From: Streptomyces qinglanensis
Lineage (GTDB): Bacteria; Actinomycetota; Actinomycetes; Streptomycetales; Streptomycetaceae
DNA: 64,000 nt
Direction: 5' to 3'
NCBI RefSeq assembly: GCF_900111245.1
Contig: NZ_FOGO01000008.1
Span: 248,001 to 312,000, forward strand
Below the pieces are notes generated by a model. It was given only the letters and a program-made list of their open reading frames with translations, made no database searches and was not told where the DNA came from. Each line of letters opens with the position of its first letter. The stretch's first letter is position 1. Below are positions 32,130-40,871 of the stretch, one piece after another. The position numbers and the translations under genes were made by a program.

Positions 32130-35054
32130 ATGAGTGACGAGCCGAACCGCGACGCCGACGGCCGGGGCCCGGAGTCGGACGGCCCGCCAGCACAGACCCC
32201 CCGGCAGCAGCCGGATCCGGCCGAGGCCGAGAGCGCCGCGGCTGCCGAGGGGAGTGCGGGGACCCCGCCGGAGCGCCCGGCGGCCGACGCGCGCCCGGGG
32301 CAGCCCGCTGAGGGCACCGCTCCGCATGCCGCGGCGCCGGAGCCGGAAGCGCGAGGCGAGCAGCCGGGCTCCCCGGACGGGGAGCCGGAGGCACCCGCGG
32401 AGACGCCGGGCGCGCAGCGCGCGGAGCCGGGCAGCACGGACGGAAAGCCGGGCGCGCAGCGCGCGGAGCCGGGCGCCACGGACGAGGAGCCGGCCGGGGC
32501 GCCGGAGCGCTCCATATCCGCGGCCGAGCAGTCCGCCCGCTCCGCACAGCCCGCGACCTCCGAGGCGCCCGCGTCGCCCCGGGAGCCGGAACCGGACGGG
32601 CGGTCCGCACCGGACGGGCGGTCCGACCCGGCGGAGGCGTCCGACCCGCCCGAGAAGTCCGCACCGCCGTCACCGGCCGACCCGGCCGCGACTGCCGCCG
32701 TTCCCCTGGGGCAGGGCCCGTCCGGGGACGGTCCCGCATCCGAGGAGAGCGGCAGTCTCATGGCGAACACCCCCGAGGCGGAGCAGGGCAAGGCCGCCAA
32801 GAAGGCCAAGAAGGCCATGAAGAAGCAGAAGCGCCGCCGTACCGGCTGGCGCAGGCTGCTGCCCACCTGGCGGATGGTGCTGGGCGGCTTCCTGCTGGTC
32901 GTCCTGGCGGTGTCCGGCGCGCTCGTGGCCGGGTACCTGCTGGTGAGCATTCCCGCCCCGAACGACGCCGCCGCGGCGCAGACCAACGTCTACCTGTACG
33001 CGGACGGCAGCCAGATCGCCCGGGACGGCGACGTCAACCGGGAGAACGTCACTCTCGGCAAGGTGCCGAAGACGACGCAGCACGCGGTGCTGGCCGCCGA
33101 GGACCGCGACTTCTACCACGAGTCCGCCGTCGACCCGCAGGCGATGGCCCGCGCGGGCTGGAACATGGTCACCGGCGGCGAGCGGCAGTCCGGCTCGACG
33201 ATCACCCAGCAGTACGTGAAGAACTACTACCTGAGCCAGGACCAGACGGTCACCCGCAAGGCCAAGGAGTTCTTCATCGCGCTGAAGCTGGACAACGAGG
33301 TCAGCAAGAACGACATCCTGCAGGGCTACCTCAACACCAGCTACTTCGGCCGGAACGCCTACGGCATCCAGTCGGCCGCGCACGCCTACTACGGCAAGGA
33401 CGTCAGCGAGCTGACCGCCGGCGAGGGCGCCTACCTGGCCGCGCTGGTCAACTCGCCCAACGCCTACGACACCCGCGCCCACCCGGAGAGCAAGGACCGC
33501 GCCGTCGCCCGCTGGAACTACGTGCTGGACGGCATGGTCAAGGAGGGCTGGCTGAGCAAGAGCGACCGCACGGGCATGAAGTTCCCCGAACCGCACAAGG
33601 TCAAGCCGCCCCGGAACCTGTCCGGCGAGCGCGGCTACCTCGTGGACGCGGTCAAGAACTACCTGATCGGCAACGAGATCATCGACGAGCAGCGGCTGGC
33701 GGCCGGCGGCTTCCGGATCACCACCACGTTCCAGCCGAAGAAGCAGAAGGCCATGCGGGACGCGGTCGACGACGAGCTGATGGCGAAGCTGGACCGGAAG
33801 AACCGCAAGGTCGACAGCTACGTCCGCGCGGGCGGCGCCTCGGTCGACCCGAAGAGCGGCAAGGTCGTGGCGATGTACGGCGGCATCGGCTACACGAAGC
33901 AGTACACGAACAACGCGACCCGCCGGGACTACCAGGTGGGCTCCACGTTCAAGCCGTTCCTGTTCACCTCGGCCGTCCAGAACCGGTCCACCACCCAGGA
34001 CGGCCGGCTCATCCGGGCCGACACCGTCTACGACGGCACCAACAAGCGCGAGGTGGTGAGCGACGGACGCGGTACGGGATACGCGCCCGCCAACGAGGAC
34101 CAGCGCTCCTACGGGAAGATCCCGGTCTCGACCGCGATGGACAAGTCGGTCAACAGCGTCTTCGCCCAGATGGGTATCGACGTCGGCCCCAAGAACGTCA
34201 AGGAGACCGCGATCGACCTGGGCATCCCCGAGGACGCGCCCAACCTGAACGAGAACGGCTCCATCGCGCTCGGCGTCACCACGGCCTCGGTGCTCGACAT
34301 GGCGGAGGCGTACGCCACGCTGGCCAACCACGGCAAGCACGGCCACTACAGCATGGTGGAGAAGGCCACCCGCGGCGGTGAGGTCATCAGCCTGCCCGAC
34401 CCCGACCCCGTGCACGCCGTCCCCCGGGAGGCCGCCGACTCCACGACGGCCACGCTGCGCAGCGTCGTCCAGGGCGGCACCGGTACCGCGGCCCAGGCCG
34501 CGGGGCGCCCGGCCGCGGGCAAGACCGGCACCGCCGAGGAGGACAAGGCGGCCTGGTTCGCGGGCTACACCCCGGACCTGTCCACCGTCGTCTCGGTGAT
34601 GGGGCAGAACCCGAAGACGAACGTCCAGGAACCGCTCTACGGAACGGGCGGCCGGCCCCGGGTCAACGGCGGCGGCTTCCCGACCCAGATCTGGGCCGCC
34701 TACACCAAGAAGGCCCTGGAGGGCCGCCCGGCCAAGGACTTCGACCTGGACACGGCAGGCAAGGGGAACGTGTCGCCCAGCCGGCCGCCGTTCAGCACGG
34801 ACCCGTCGAGCCAGGCGCCGTCGGACCGCCCGAGCGACAAGCCCTCGCAGCCCGAGGAGCCGAGCGACCGGCCGTCGACACCGTCGACCCCGCCCTCCCG
34901 GCCGCCGTCCAGCCCGCCCCAGAGCCCCCCGGCCACCGGCGGTGCCGACAGCGGCGGCAGCGGCGACCCCGGCGGCGGGGACGGCATCGTCGGCGGGAAC
35001 GGGAACGGCGGCCCCGGGGGCGACGGCGCCTCCGGAGACCCCGGCGGCCTCTGA
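32130..35054 (+). CDS. Class A penicillin-binding protein (GT51 + transpeptidase) with long acidic N-terminus
   Basis: 974 residues. Residues 1-~210 are a disordered Glu/Pro/Ala/Ser-rich cytoplasmic region; a Lys/Arg-rich stretch and a helix (~249-272) follow. The GT51 domain has AAEDRDFYHE (catalytic Glu) and GSTITQQYVKNYYL. The transpeptidase motifs are S605TFK, S673VN and K798TGT, all intact. A Pro/Ser linker and a Gly-rich tail end the protein. It polymerises and cross-links peptidoglycan outside the membrane. The ATG at 32130 is behind GAGGAG with 11-base spacing; an in-frame ATG at 32760, also behind GAGGAGAG, would give a 764-residue form without the acidic region. Divergent from the ABC exporter. 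Confidence 0.95.
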   Translation: MSDEPNRDADGRGPESDGPPAQTPRQQPDPAEAESAAAAEGSAGTPPERPAADARPGQPAEGTAPHAAAPEPEARGEQPGSPDGEPEAPAETPGAQRAEPGSTDGKPGAQRAEPGATDEEPAGAPERSISAAEQSARSAQPATSEAPASPREPEPDGRSAPDGRSDPAEASDPPEKSAPPSPADPAATAAVPLGQGPSGDGPASEESGSLMANTPEAEQGKAAKKAKKAMKKQKRRRTGWRRLLPTWRMVLGGFLLVVLAVSGALVAGYLLVSIPAPNDAAAAQTNVYLYADGSQIARDGDVNRENVTLGKVPKTTQHAVLAAEDRDFYHESAVDPQAMARAGWNMVTGGERQSGSTITQQYVKNYYLSQDQTVTRKAKEFFIALKLDNEVSKNDILQGYLNTSYFGRNAYGIQSAAHAYYGKDVSELTAGEGAYLAALVNSPNAYDTRAHPESKDRAVARWNYVLDGMVKEGWLSKSDRTGMKFPEPHKVKPPRNLSGERGYLVDAVKNYLIGNEIIDEQRLAAGGFRITTTFQPKKQKAMRDAVDDELMAKLDRKNRKVDSYVRAGGASVDPKSGKVVAMYGGIGYTKQYTNNATRRDYQVGSTFKPFLFTSAVQNRSTTQDGRLIRADTVYDGTNKREVVSDGRGTGYAPANEDQRSYGKIPVSTAMDKSVNSVFAQMGIDVGPKNVKETAIDLGIPEDAPNLNENGSIALGVTTASVLDMAEAYATLANHGKHGHYSMVEKATRGGEVISLPDPDPVHAVPREAADSTTATLRSVVQGGTGTAAQAAGRPAAGKTGTAEEDKAAWFAGYTPDLSTVVSVMGQNPKTNVQEPLYGTGGRPRVNGGGFPTQIWAAYTKKALEGRPAKDFDLDTAGKGNVSPSRPPFSTDPSSQAPSDRPSDKPSQPEEPSDRPSTPSTPPSRPPSSPPQSPPATGGADSGGSGDPGGGDGIVGGNGNGGPGGDGASGDPGGL
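32406..32489 (+). repeat. Two tandem 42-bp repeats inside the PBP N-terminus
   Basis: A 42-bp unit encoding PGAQRAEPGSTDGK and PGAQRAEPGATDEE, starting at 32406 and 32448, within the low-complexity acidic region. Shows recent in-frame expansion of the disordered tail. Confidence 0.8.
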
Positions 35055-35321
35055 GACGGCGCCCCCGGGAGGGGCTCTTGCGCGCCGCGCCGCGCACCGG
35101 CCTCCGGGCCCGCCGCCCCGTGACGGACGGCGGTGACCCGTTGCCGCGGTGCCCGGCCGCTCCGCCGGCCACCGCGGGTGAGCCGGGCCACCGCCCCCGG
35201 GACGCCCGGTTTGCTACGGTTCCAGGACCGGTCCGGTTCGCGGGCCGGTCCCGACGAGACGCGCCGTACCGGGCCCGGAAAGACGACGCACCCCCGCAGT
35301 CGAACTCACGGAGGTGCCGTC

Positions 35322-35642
35322 ATGGCCTGGATCCTGCTCGTCGTCGCCGGCCTCGTCGAGGTCGCCTGGGCGGTCGGCCTCACTTTCACCGAGGGCTTCA
35401 CCCGGCTGTGGCCCAGCGTCCTGACCGCCGCCGGGTTCGCCACCAGCATGGTGCTGCTGGCCCTCGCCGTGAAGACCCTGCCGATCGGTACCGCCTACGG
35501 CGTCTGGGTCGGCATCGGCGCGGCGGGCGCCGCCGTCGTGGGCATGCTGGTGCTGGGCGAGCCGGTGACCGCGGCGCGCGTCTTCTTCATCGCGCTGCTG
35601 CTGGTGGCGGTGGTCGGCCTCAAGGCGACCTCGGGCCACTGA
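35322..35642 (+). CDS. sugE: Small multidrug resistance family transporter (SugE/Gdx-like)
   Basis: 106 residues, four membrane helices, with the essential membrane Glu13 in LVEVAWAVGLTFTEGFTR. The TLPIGTAYGVWVGIGAAGA motif fits the SugE branch, many members of which export guanidinium. It works as a dual-topology dimer, and only one gene is present, as expected. The ATG at 35322 has GGAGG seven bases upstream. No guanidine riboswitch is recognisable in the 267 bp upstream. A 9-bp hairpin follows the stop directly. Confidence 0.92.
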   Translation: MAWILLVVAGLVEVAWAVGLTFTEGFTRLWPSVLTAAGFATSMVLLALAVKTLPIGTAYGVWVGIGAAGAAVVGMLVLGEPVTAARVFFIALLLVAVVGLKATSGH

Positions 35643-35664
35643 CCGGGGCCGACGGCGGCCCCGG
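35643..35664. terminator. Bidirectional hairpin after sugE
   Basis: 9-bp perfect stem (35643-35651 with 35656-35664), 4-nt loop, adjoining the sugE stop and facing the convergent GroES-like gene. Confidence 0.75.
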
Positions 35665-35691
35665 CGGCCCTGGAGGGACAGACCGGCGGTC

Positions 35692-36045
35692 CTAGAGGTA
35701 CAGACCAGTGGAGTCGTCGGTGTCCTGGAGGCGTTCGGCGGCCACGGCGTGCAGATCGCGTTCGCGCATCAGGACGTAGGCGACTCCCCGCACCTCGACC
35801 TCGGCGCGGTCCTCCGGGTCGTAGAGCACCCGGTCCCCGGGCTCCACCGTGCGCACGTGCTGGCCGACGGCGACGACCTCGGCCCAGTCCAGCTTGCGTC
35901 CCACTGCTGCGGTGGCGGGGATCACGATGCCGCCGGAGGAGCGGCGCTCGCCCTCGCCGGTGTCGGTCCGGACGAGCACGCGGTCGTGCAGCATCCGGAT
36001 CGGCAGCTTGTCGTCGTGCGCGGAGGCGGAGGTCTGTGGGCTCAC
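35692..36045 (-). CDS. GroES-like (Cpn10 family) protein
   Basis: 117 residues. The Cpn10 fold is recognisable from IRMLHDRVLVRTDTGEGERRSSGGIVIPATA, GRKLDWAEVVAVGQHV, GDRVLYDPEDRAEVEV and the final YVLMRERDLHAV. The mobile loop (GEGERRSSGGIVIP) is present. No groEL is adjacent; this is an extra, solitary GroES relative with a ~15-residue N-terminal and ~12-residue C-terminal extension. The start is GTG at 36045 without a Shine-Dalgarno sequence; TACGGT lies 7 bases upstream, so a leaderless transcript is possible. The DUF3618 gene ends 22 bp upstream on the same strand. Confidence 0.87.
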   Translation of the reverse strand: MSPQTSASAHDDKLPIRMLHDRVLVRTDTGEGERRSSGGIVIPATAAVGRKLDWAEVVAVGQHVRTVEPGDRVLYDPEDRAEVEVRGVAYVLMRERDLHAVAAERLQDTDDSTGLYL

Positions 36046-36067
36046 CGGGAGACCGTATCTCAGCGCC

Positions 36068-36418
36068 TCACTTGCGGTGGCGGCGAGCCCGCCGCCCGCC
36101 GGGCCTGCGCCGCGAGGAGAGGGTGAGGGCGCCCCCCACCAGAACGGCGGTCAGCACCGCGGCCGGTACGACCCGCTCCAGCCGCGGGGCGCCGTCCTCG
36201 CTGACGAACTGGGCCCGCACGTCGGACACCGCACGGTTGGCGACCACATACGCACGGCCCGCGGTGCGGTCCACCGCGGCGGCGGCCCGCGCCTTGGCGT
36301 CGCCGACGATGGTCTTCGGGTGAACGCGTACGGCGATCTCGTCCAGCGCGACGGCGAGTTCCTGCCGCCTGCGGATGATGTCCGCCTCGATGTCCGCGGG
36401 GGTCCTGGCTTCCGGCAC
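36068..36418 (-). CDS. DUF3618 domain protein
   Basis: 116 residues. The start motif ARTPADIEADIIRRRQELAVALDEIAVRVHPKTI is the DUF3618 signature, an amphipathic N-terminal helix with Ile/Arg pattern. One hydrophobic helix (VVPAAVLTAVLVGGALTL) near residues 83-100 is followed by a strongly basic tail. The start is GTG at 36418 with GGAGG seven bases upstream. A small membrane-associated protein of unknown role, probably co-transcribed with the GroES-like gene. Confidence 0.88.
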   Translation of the reverse strand: MPEARTPADIEADIIRRRQELAVALDEIAVRVHPKTIVGDAKARAAAAVDRTAGRAYVVANRAVSDVRAQFVSEDGAPRLERVVPAAVLTAVLVGGALTLSSRRRPGGRRARRHRK

Positions 36419-36635
36419 CGAGCTGCCTCCGTCGCTGTCAGTCCTGCGTCCTACCGTGTGTCAGCGGCCATCCTGTCAGCTCGCCGGGGCCGCCGCCCCA
36501 CGGCACCCCCGATCGGCGGCCTCCGGCTACGCTCGGGCAGGGTCGGCCCCGCCGCCACCGCGGAGACGCACCGCATGTGCAGGTGAGTACCGCGGCGGCC
36601 GCCGGAGGAAACCCACAGGAGACGAAGGAGCCCCG

Positions 36636-37112
36636 ATGAGCGCACGACTCGAGCCCGGCGACACCGCCCCCGCCTTCACGCTGCCGGACGCCGACGGCAA
36701 GGAGGTCTCGCTGGCCGACCACCGGGGCCGCAAGGTGATCGTCTACTTCTACCCCGCGGCGCTGACCCCCGGCTGCACCAAGCAGGCGTGCGACTTCACC
36801 GACAACCTCGAACTGCTGGCCGGTCAGGGCTACGACGTCATCGGCGTCTCCCCGGACAAGCCGGAGAAGCTGGCGAAGTTCCGGGAGCAGGAGTCGCTGA
36901 AGGTCACTCTCGTCGGCGACCCGGGCAAGGAGACGATGGAGGCGTACGGCGCCTTCGGCGAGAAGAAGCTCTACGGCAAGACCGTCACCGGCGTCATCCG
37001 CTCCACCGTCGTCCTGGACGAGGAGGGCCGGGTCGAGCGGGCGCTGTACAACGTGAAGGCCACCGGGCACGTCGCCAAGCTGCTCAGGGACCTGGGACTG
37101 GCTTCGGAGTGA
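36636..37112 (+). CDS. bcp: Bcp-type thioredoxin-dependent peroxiredoxin
   Basis: 158-residue cytosolic peroxidase that reduces H2O2 and organic peroxides using thioredoxin. The peroxidatic Cys47 is in LTPGCTKQACDF and the resolving Cys52 is five residues on, the atypical 2-Cys arrangement of Bcp/PrxQ. The catalytic Thr and Arg contexts (TPGCT, VIRSTVVLDEEGRV) are intact. The ATG at 36636 has AAGGAG six bases upstream. Divergent from DUF3618; the MFS gene follows in the same direction after 61 bp. Confidence 0.95.
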   Translation: MSARLEPGDTAPAFTLPDADGKEVSLADHRGRKVIVYFYPAALTPGCTKQACDFTDNLELLAGQGYDVIGVSPDKPEKLAKFREQESLKVTLVGDPGKETMEAYGAFGEKKLYGKTVTGVIRSTVVLDEEGRVERALYNVKATGHVAKLLRDLGLASE

Positions 37113-37173
37113 TCGTGCGCCGCCTCCGGAATCGGTCCGTATAGGGAGGTGGAGCGGGTGGTACCCATGGGGG

Positions 37174-38682
37174 ATGAAGCACGAGGACCAGTCCCCGGAT
37201 CCGGCCGCGCTCAAGCGGCACCGGTACCTCTTCCGCGCCGTACGCCGTAGACGGGATCCGAAAGTCCGCCTCAGCGACATCACCGTGACGGACGAACCGA
37301 CGGTCAAACGTGCCACCAAGGCCGCCGCTGTCGGTAATGCCATGGAGTGGTTCGACTTCGGGATCTACGCCTATCTCGCGGTCACCATCGGCAAGGTCTT
37401 CTTCCCCGGCGGCGGCAGCACCCAACTGCTGGCCTCGTTCACCGCCTTCGCGGCCTCCTTCCTGGTGCGGCCGCTGGGCGGACTGTTCTTCGGTCCGCTC
37501 GGCGACCGCATCGGGCGCAAGAAGGTGCTGGCCCTGACGATGGTGCTGATGGCGGCGGGCACCTTCTGCATCGGGCTGATCCCCTCCTACTCCTCCATCG
37601 GCCTCGCCTCGCCGGTACTGCTGCTGCTGTGCCGGCTGGTGCAGGGCTTCTCCACCGGCGGCGAGTACGGCGGCGCCGCCACCTTCATCGCGGAGTACGC
37701 GCCGGACAGACGGCGCGGCTACTTCGGCAGCTTCCTGGAACTGGGCACCCTCACCGGCTACACCGGCGCCGCAGCGCTGGTGCTGGTGCTGAACACCGCG
37801 CTGGGCGACGACGCGATGCTGCAGTGGGGCTGGCGCATCCCGTTCCTGGTGGGCGGGCCGATCGGGGTCGTCGGCCTGTATCTGCGGATGAAGCTGGACG
37901 AGACCCCGGCCTTCCGGAAGCGCGTCGAGCAGTTCGCGCCCGCGCCCGAGGCGGGCGCGGCGGAAGCGAGCGAGCCGAAGCTCTCGGAGAACATGCCGCA
38001 GAAGGAGCTGAAGTCCATCTTCGCCGAGCAGTGGCGCACGCTCCTGCTGTGCATCTGCCTGGTGGCCGCCTACAACGTCACCGACTACATGCTGCTCTCG
38101 TACATGCCGGCCTATCTGACCGACTCCCTCGGGTACGAGAACTCGATGGAGCTGGTCGCGGCCATCATCACGATGGTGGCGATGGCCGCGGTCATCCAGC
38201 GGGTCGGCCACCTCAACGACCGCTTCGGCCGCAAGCCCGTGCTGATGGCGGGCATGGTCGGCTTCTTCGTGCTGACCGTCCCGGTCTTCGCCCTCTTCCA
38301 GCAGGGCAGCTTCGCCGCAGTGCTGGTCGGACTGCTGGCGCTCGGCGCCTGCCTGGTGTGCCTGCTGGGCACGATGTCGGCGACCCTGCCCGCGCTCTTC
38401 CCCACCGATGTGCGCTACGGCTCGCTCTCCATCGGCTACAACGTGGCGACCTCGCTCTTCGGCGGCACGGCTCCCGGCGTGATGACCTACCTGGTGGACA
38501 GCACGGGGGACAACCTGGCCCCGGCCTACTACGCCTCCGGCGCGGCGCTGCTCGGCATCATCGCGGTGGCCCTGATGAAGGAGACGGCCCGGCGTCCGCT
38601 GGCCGGCTCACCGCCCTCGGTCAGCACTCCGGAGGAGGCCCGCGCGCTGGCCCGGGCCGAGAGCCACGAGCCCACGTTCTGA
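37174..38682 (+). CDS. MFS transporter, metabolite:H+ symporter (ProP/ShiA-like)
   Basis: 502 residues with 12 predicted helices. Family marks are AVGNAMEWFDFGIYAYLA, motif A in LGDRIGRKKVLALT, the GGEYGGAATFIAEYAP motif of the MHS branch, and a second motif A (HLNDRFGRKPVLMAG). These symporters take up osmolytes, carboxylates or shikimate-like acids with protons. The N-terminal ~35 residues (to DITVTDEPTVKR) are basic and may be partly spurious: the ATG at 37174 has only G residues directly upstream and no proper site, so a later start such as GTG at 37282 is possible. A TATAGG at 37139 could be its -10. Confidence 0.9.
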   Translation: MKHEDQSPDPAALKRHRYLFRAVRRRRDPKVRLSDITVTDEPTVKRATKAAAVGNAMEWFDFGIYAYLAVTIGKVFFPGGGSTQLLASFTAFAASFLVRPLGGLFFGPLGDRIGRKKVLALTMVLMAAGTFCIGLIPSYSSIGLASPVLLLLCRLVQGFSTGGEYGGAATFIAEYAPDRRRGYFGSFLELGTLTGYTGAAALVLVLNTALGDDAMLQWGWRIPFLVGGPIGVVGLYLRMKLDETPAFRKRVEQFAPAPEAGAAEASEPKLSENMPQKELKSIFAEQWRTLLLCICLVAAYNVTDYMLLSYMPAYLTDSLGYENSMELVAAIITMVAMAAVIQRVGHLNDRFGRKPVLMAGMVGFFVLTVPVFALFQQGSFAAVLVGLLALGACLVCLLGTMSATLPALFPTDVRYGSLSIGYNVATSLFGGTAPGVMTYLVDSTGDNLAPAYYASGAALLGIIAVALMKETARRPLAGSPPSVSTPEEARALARAESHEPTF

Positions 38683-38795
38683 CCCACCGCGCCGGGCCCG
38701 GCGCGCCGGCAGGCGACGGCCCCGTCCGGCCCCGCTCCGGTGCGCCCGCCCCCGCCCCGGTGCGCGGGCGCACCGGCGCAGTACGATACGTGCGC

Positions 38796-38877
38796 GCGCG
38801 AGTGCCGGAATTGGTAGACGGGACGGCTTTAGGTGCCGGTGTCTTCGGACGTGGGGGTTCGAGTCCCCCCTCGCGCA
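38796..38877 (+). tRNA. tRNA-Leu (anticodon TAG)
   Basis: 82-nt class II tRNA. The acceptor GCGCGAG (38796-38802) pairs with CTCGCGC, followed by discriminator A (38877). The anticodon loop TTTAGGT contains TAG, a long variable arm (GTGTCTTCGGACGTG region) is present, and the T-loop is TTCGAGT. CCA is not encoded. It reads CUN-type leucine codons. Confidence 0.95.
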
Positions 38878-38890
38878 CCCTGAGGGAACC

Positions 38891-39505
38891 TCAGTCCGAC
38901 CCGAGCAACTCACGCACGGCGGGGGCCAGTGCGCGGAACGCCTCGCCTCGGTGGCTGATCGCGTTCTTCTCCTCCGGGTCGAGTTCCGCGCAGGTCCGGC
39001 CCTCGCCCTCGGGCTGCAGGATCGGGTCGTAGCCGAAGCCGCCGGCGCCCGCGGGGGCGTGCCGCAGGGTGCCGCGCAGTCGCCCGCTGACGACCCGTTC
39101 GGTGCCGTCGGGCAGGGCGAGGGCCGCCGCGCACTCGAAGTGGGCGGCGCGGTGTGCGGTGTCGATGTCGGCGAGCTGGGCCAGCAGCAGGTCCAGATTG
39201 GCGGCGTCGTCCCCGTGCCGGCCGGCCCAGCGCGCCGAGAAGATGCCGGGTGCTCCGCCGAGTACGTCCACGCAGAGTCCCGAGTCGTCCGCGACGGCGG
39301 GCAGCCCGGTGGCCCGCGCGAGGGCGTGCGCCTTGAGGAGCGCGTTCTCCGCGAACGTCACCCCCGTCTCCTTGACGTCGGGCACCTCGGGGAAGGCGTC
39401 CGCGCCCACCAGGTCCGGTTCGAGGCCCGCGTCGGCGAGGATCGCCTTCAGCTCGACGACCTTGTGGGCGTTGCGGGTGGCGAGGATCAGGCGCTGGGTG
39501 CTCAT
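38891..39505 (-). CDS. rdgB: RdgB/HAM1 family XTP/dITP pyrophosphatase
   Basis: 204 residues. Removes non-canonical purine nucleotides (dITP, XTP) from the pool. Signature segments: LATRNAHKVVELKAIL at the N-terminus, VTFAENALLKA, VADDSGLCVDVLGGAPGIFSARWAG (catalytic Asp pair) and GFGYDPILQPEGEGRT with EKNAISHRGEA. All are intact. The ATG at 39505 has GGGTGG just upstream; an in-frame GTG two codons earlier is possible. Last gene of the rph - lipoprotein - rdgB series on the minus strand, the usual rph/rdgB association with one extra gene inserted. Confidence 0.96.
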   Translation of the reverse strand: MSTQRLILATRNAHKVVELKAILADAGLEPDLVGADAFPEVPDVKETGVTFAENALLKAHALARATGLPAVADDSGLCVDVLGGAPGIFSARWAGRHGDDAANLDLLLAQLADIDTAHRAAHFECAAALALPDGTERVVSGRLRGTLRHAPAGAGGFGYDPILQPEGEGRTCAELDPEEKNAISHRGEAFRALAPAVRELLGSD

Positions 39506-39538
39506 GGCCACCCAGTATCTCCCCGTCCGGGGTGCGGT

Positions 39539-39928
39539 TCAGCCGGGGGTGCAGACCTGTGTCAGCTCGTCGGCCGCGTCGGTCACCGGCCCGGTCCGCG
39601 GGGTGCGCCCGGCCTCCACGTCGGAGCGGACGCTGTCGGCCGCCTTCTGCAGCCGGGAGACGGACTCGGCGATGTCGCCGTCGTCCGTCTCCTCGGATAT
39701 CGCGGCGAGATTCTTGTCGATCCGGTCCAGGGCCTGCTTCGCCTGGGCCGGGTCCTCGCCCGCGTCGGAGACGGCCTGCCGGAGGTCGTCCACGGAGCGG
39801 GCGACGGTCACCGCCGTACCGGCGCAGTCCAGCGTCCGGTCGACGGCCGAGCAGCTCGCCACCGCCGGTACGGTCAGCACGACGGCCGTGACGGCAGCCG
39901 CTGTCAGAGCAGTCCTCCTGCGTGACAC
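39539..39928 (-). CDS. Small lipoprotein between rph and rdgB
   Basis: 129 residues. A twin-Arg-rich signal (SRRRTALTAAAVTAVVLTVPAVASC) ends in a lipobox VASC near residue 26, so the protein is lipid-anchored outside. The mature part is mostly alpha-helical with heptad-like Leu/Ala spacing (VDDLRQAVSDAGEDPAQAKQALDRIDKNL) and two further Cys. The start is GTG at 39928 behind GGGGAGGGG. No named family recognised. Its position inside the rph-rdgB pair is odd because those are cytosolic nucleotide enzymes; it may only be a passenger in the transcription unit. Confidence 0.82.
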   Translation of the reverse strand: MSRRRTALTAAAVTAVVLTVPAVASCSAVDRTLDCAGTAVTVARSVDDLRQAVSDAGEDPAQAKQALDRIDKNLAAISEETDDGDIAESVSRLQKAADSVRSDVEAGRTPRTGPVTDAADELTQVCTPG

Positions 39929-40058
39929 CTCAGCGTCCCCTCCCCGAGACTGGTCGGGCCGCACGGTTCGACACGTGCGGCCCGCACCCCGTCAGACGCG
40001 TAAAGCGGGGGCAAAGTTCCCCGGGTCGCCCGGATTCCCGGGCCGCGTCCCGTCCGGT

Positions 40059-40784
40059 TCAGTGCCCCAGCGCCGTGCGCTGCGCGCCGTCGAGCTGGGC
40101 ACAGCCGGCGACTGCGAGGTCGAGCAGCCCATTGAGCTCCTCGCGCGCGAAGGGCTCGCCCTCGGCGGTGCCCTGCACCTCGACGAAGCGGCCGTCGCCG
40201 GTGCAGACGACATTCATGTCGGTCTCGGCGCGCACGTCCTCCTCGTAGCGCAGGTCGAGCATCGGCACACCGTCGACGATGCCGACGCTCACGGCGGCGA
40301 CGGTGCCGGTCAGCGGCTTCGCCTTGGCCTTGACGAGCTTGCGCTCCTGCGCCCAGGCCACCGCGTCGGCCAGTGCGACGTAGGCGCCGGTGATGGCCGC
40401 GGTGCGGGTGCCGCCGTCCGCCTGGAGGACGTCGCAGTCGAGCACGATGGTGTTCTCGCCCAGCGCCTTGTAGTCCACGACGGCACGCAGCGAGCGGCCG
40501 ACGAGGCGGGAGATCTCATGGGTGCGGCCGCCGATCCGGCCCCGCACGGACTCGCGGTCGCCACGCGTGTTGGTGGCGCGCGGCAGCATGGCGTACTCCG
40601 CGGTGACCCAGCCCTCGCCGCTGCCCTTGCGCCAGCGGGGCACCCCCTCGGTGAGGCTGGCGGTGCACAGCACCCGGGTGTCCCCGAAGGAGACCAGGAC
40701 GGAGCCTTCGGCGTGCTTGCTCCAACCGCGCTCGATCGTGACGGGTCGCAGCTCCTCGGCCGTACGGCCGTCGATACGTGACAT
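40059..40784 (-). CDS. rph: Ribonuclease PH
   Basis: 241-residue phosphorolytic 3'-5' exoribonuclease that trims tRNA precursors. Typical opening MSRIDGRTAEELRPVTIERGWSKHAEGS, then GDTRVLCTA, RATNTRGDRESVRGRIGGRTHEISRLVGR (substrate and phosphate binding), DCDVLQADGGTRTAAI and MLDLRYEEDVRAETDMNVV. All core residues are present and length is standard. Start ATG 40784. It heads the unit that ends with rdgB. Confidence 0.97.
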   Translation of the reverse strand: MSRIDGRTAEELRPVTIERGWSKHAEGSVLVSFGDTRVLCTASLTEGVPRWRKGSGEGWVTAEYAMLPRATNTRGDRESVRGRIGGRTHEISRLVGRSLRAVVDYKALGENTIVLDCDVLQADGGTRTAAITGAYVALADAVAWAQERKLVKAKAKPLTGTVAAVSVGIVDGVPMLDLRYEEDVRAETDMNVVCTGDGRFVEVQGTAEGEPFAREELNGLLDLAVAGCAQLDGAQRTALGH

Positions 40785-40871
40785 GGGGGCGAGCGTATCC
40801 CCGGCCGGGGGCGGGGGCCGAACGCGGCCCCGGGCCGCCGGACGGCGGACGGGCCCGGCCGGGGGGGCGGC

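Noticed and set aside
35055..35321. Guanidine riboswitch upstream of the SugE-like gene
   Set aside because: No ykkC-type conserved blocks and no pair of ACGR-loop hairpins could be found; only GC-rich sequence and a normal Shine-Dalgarno.
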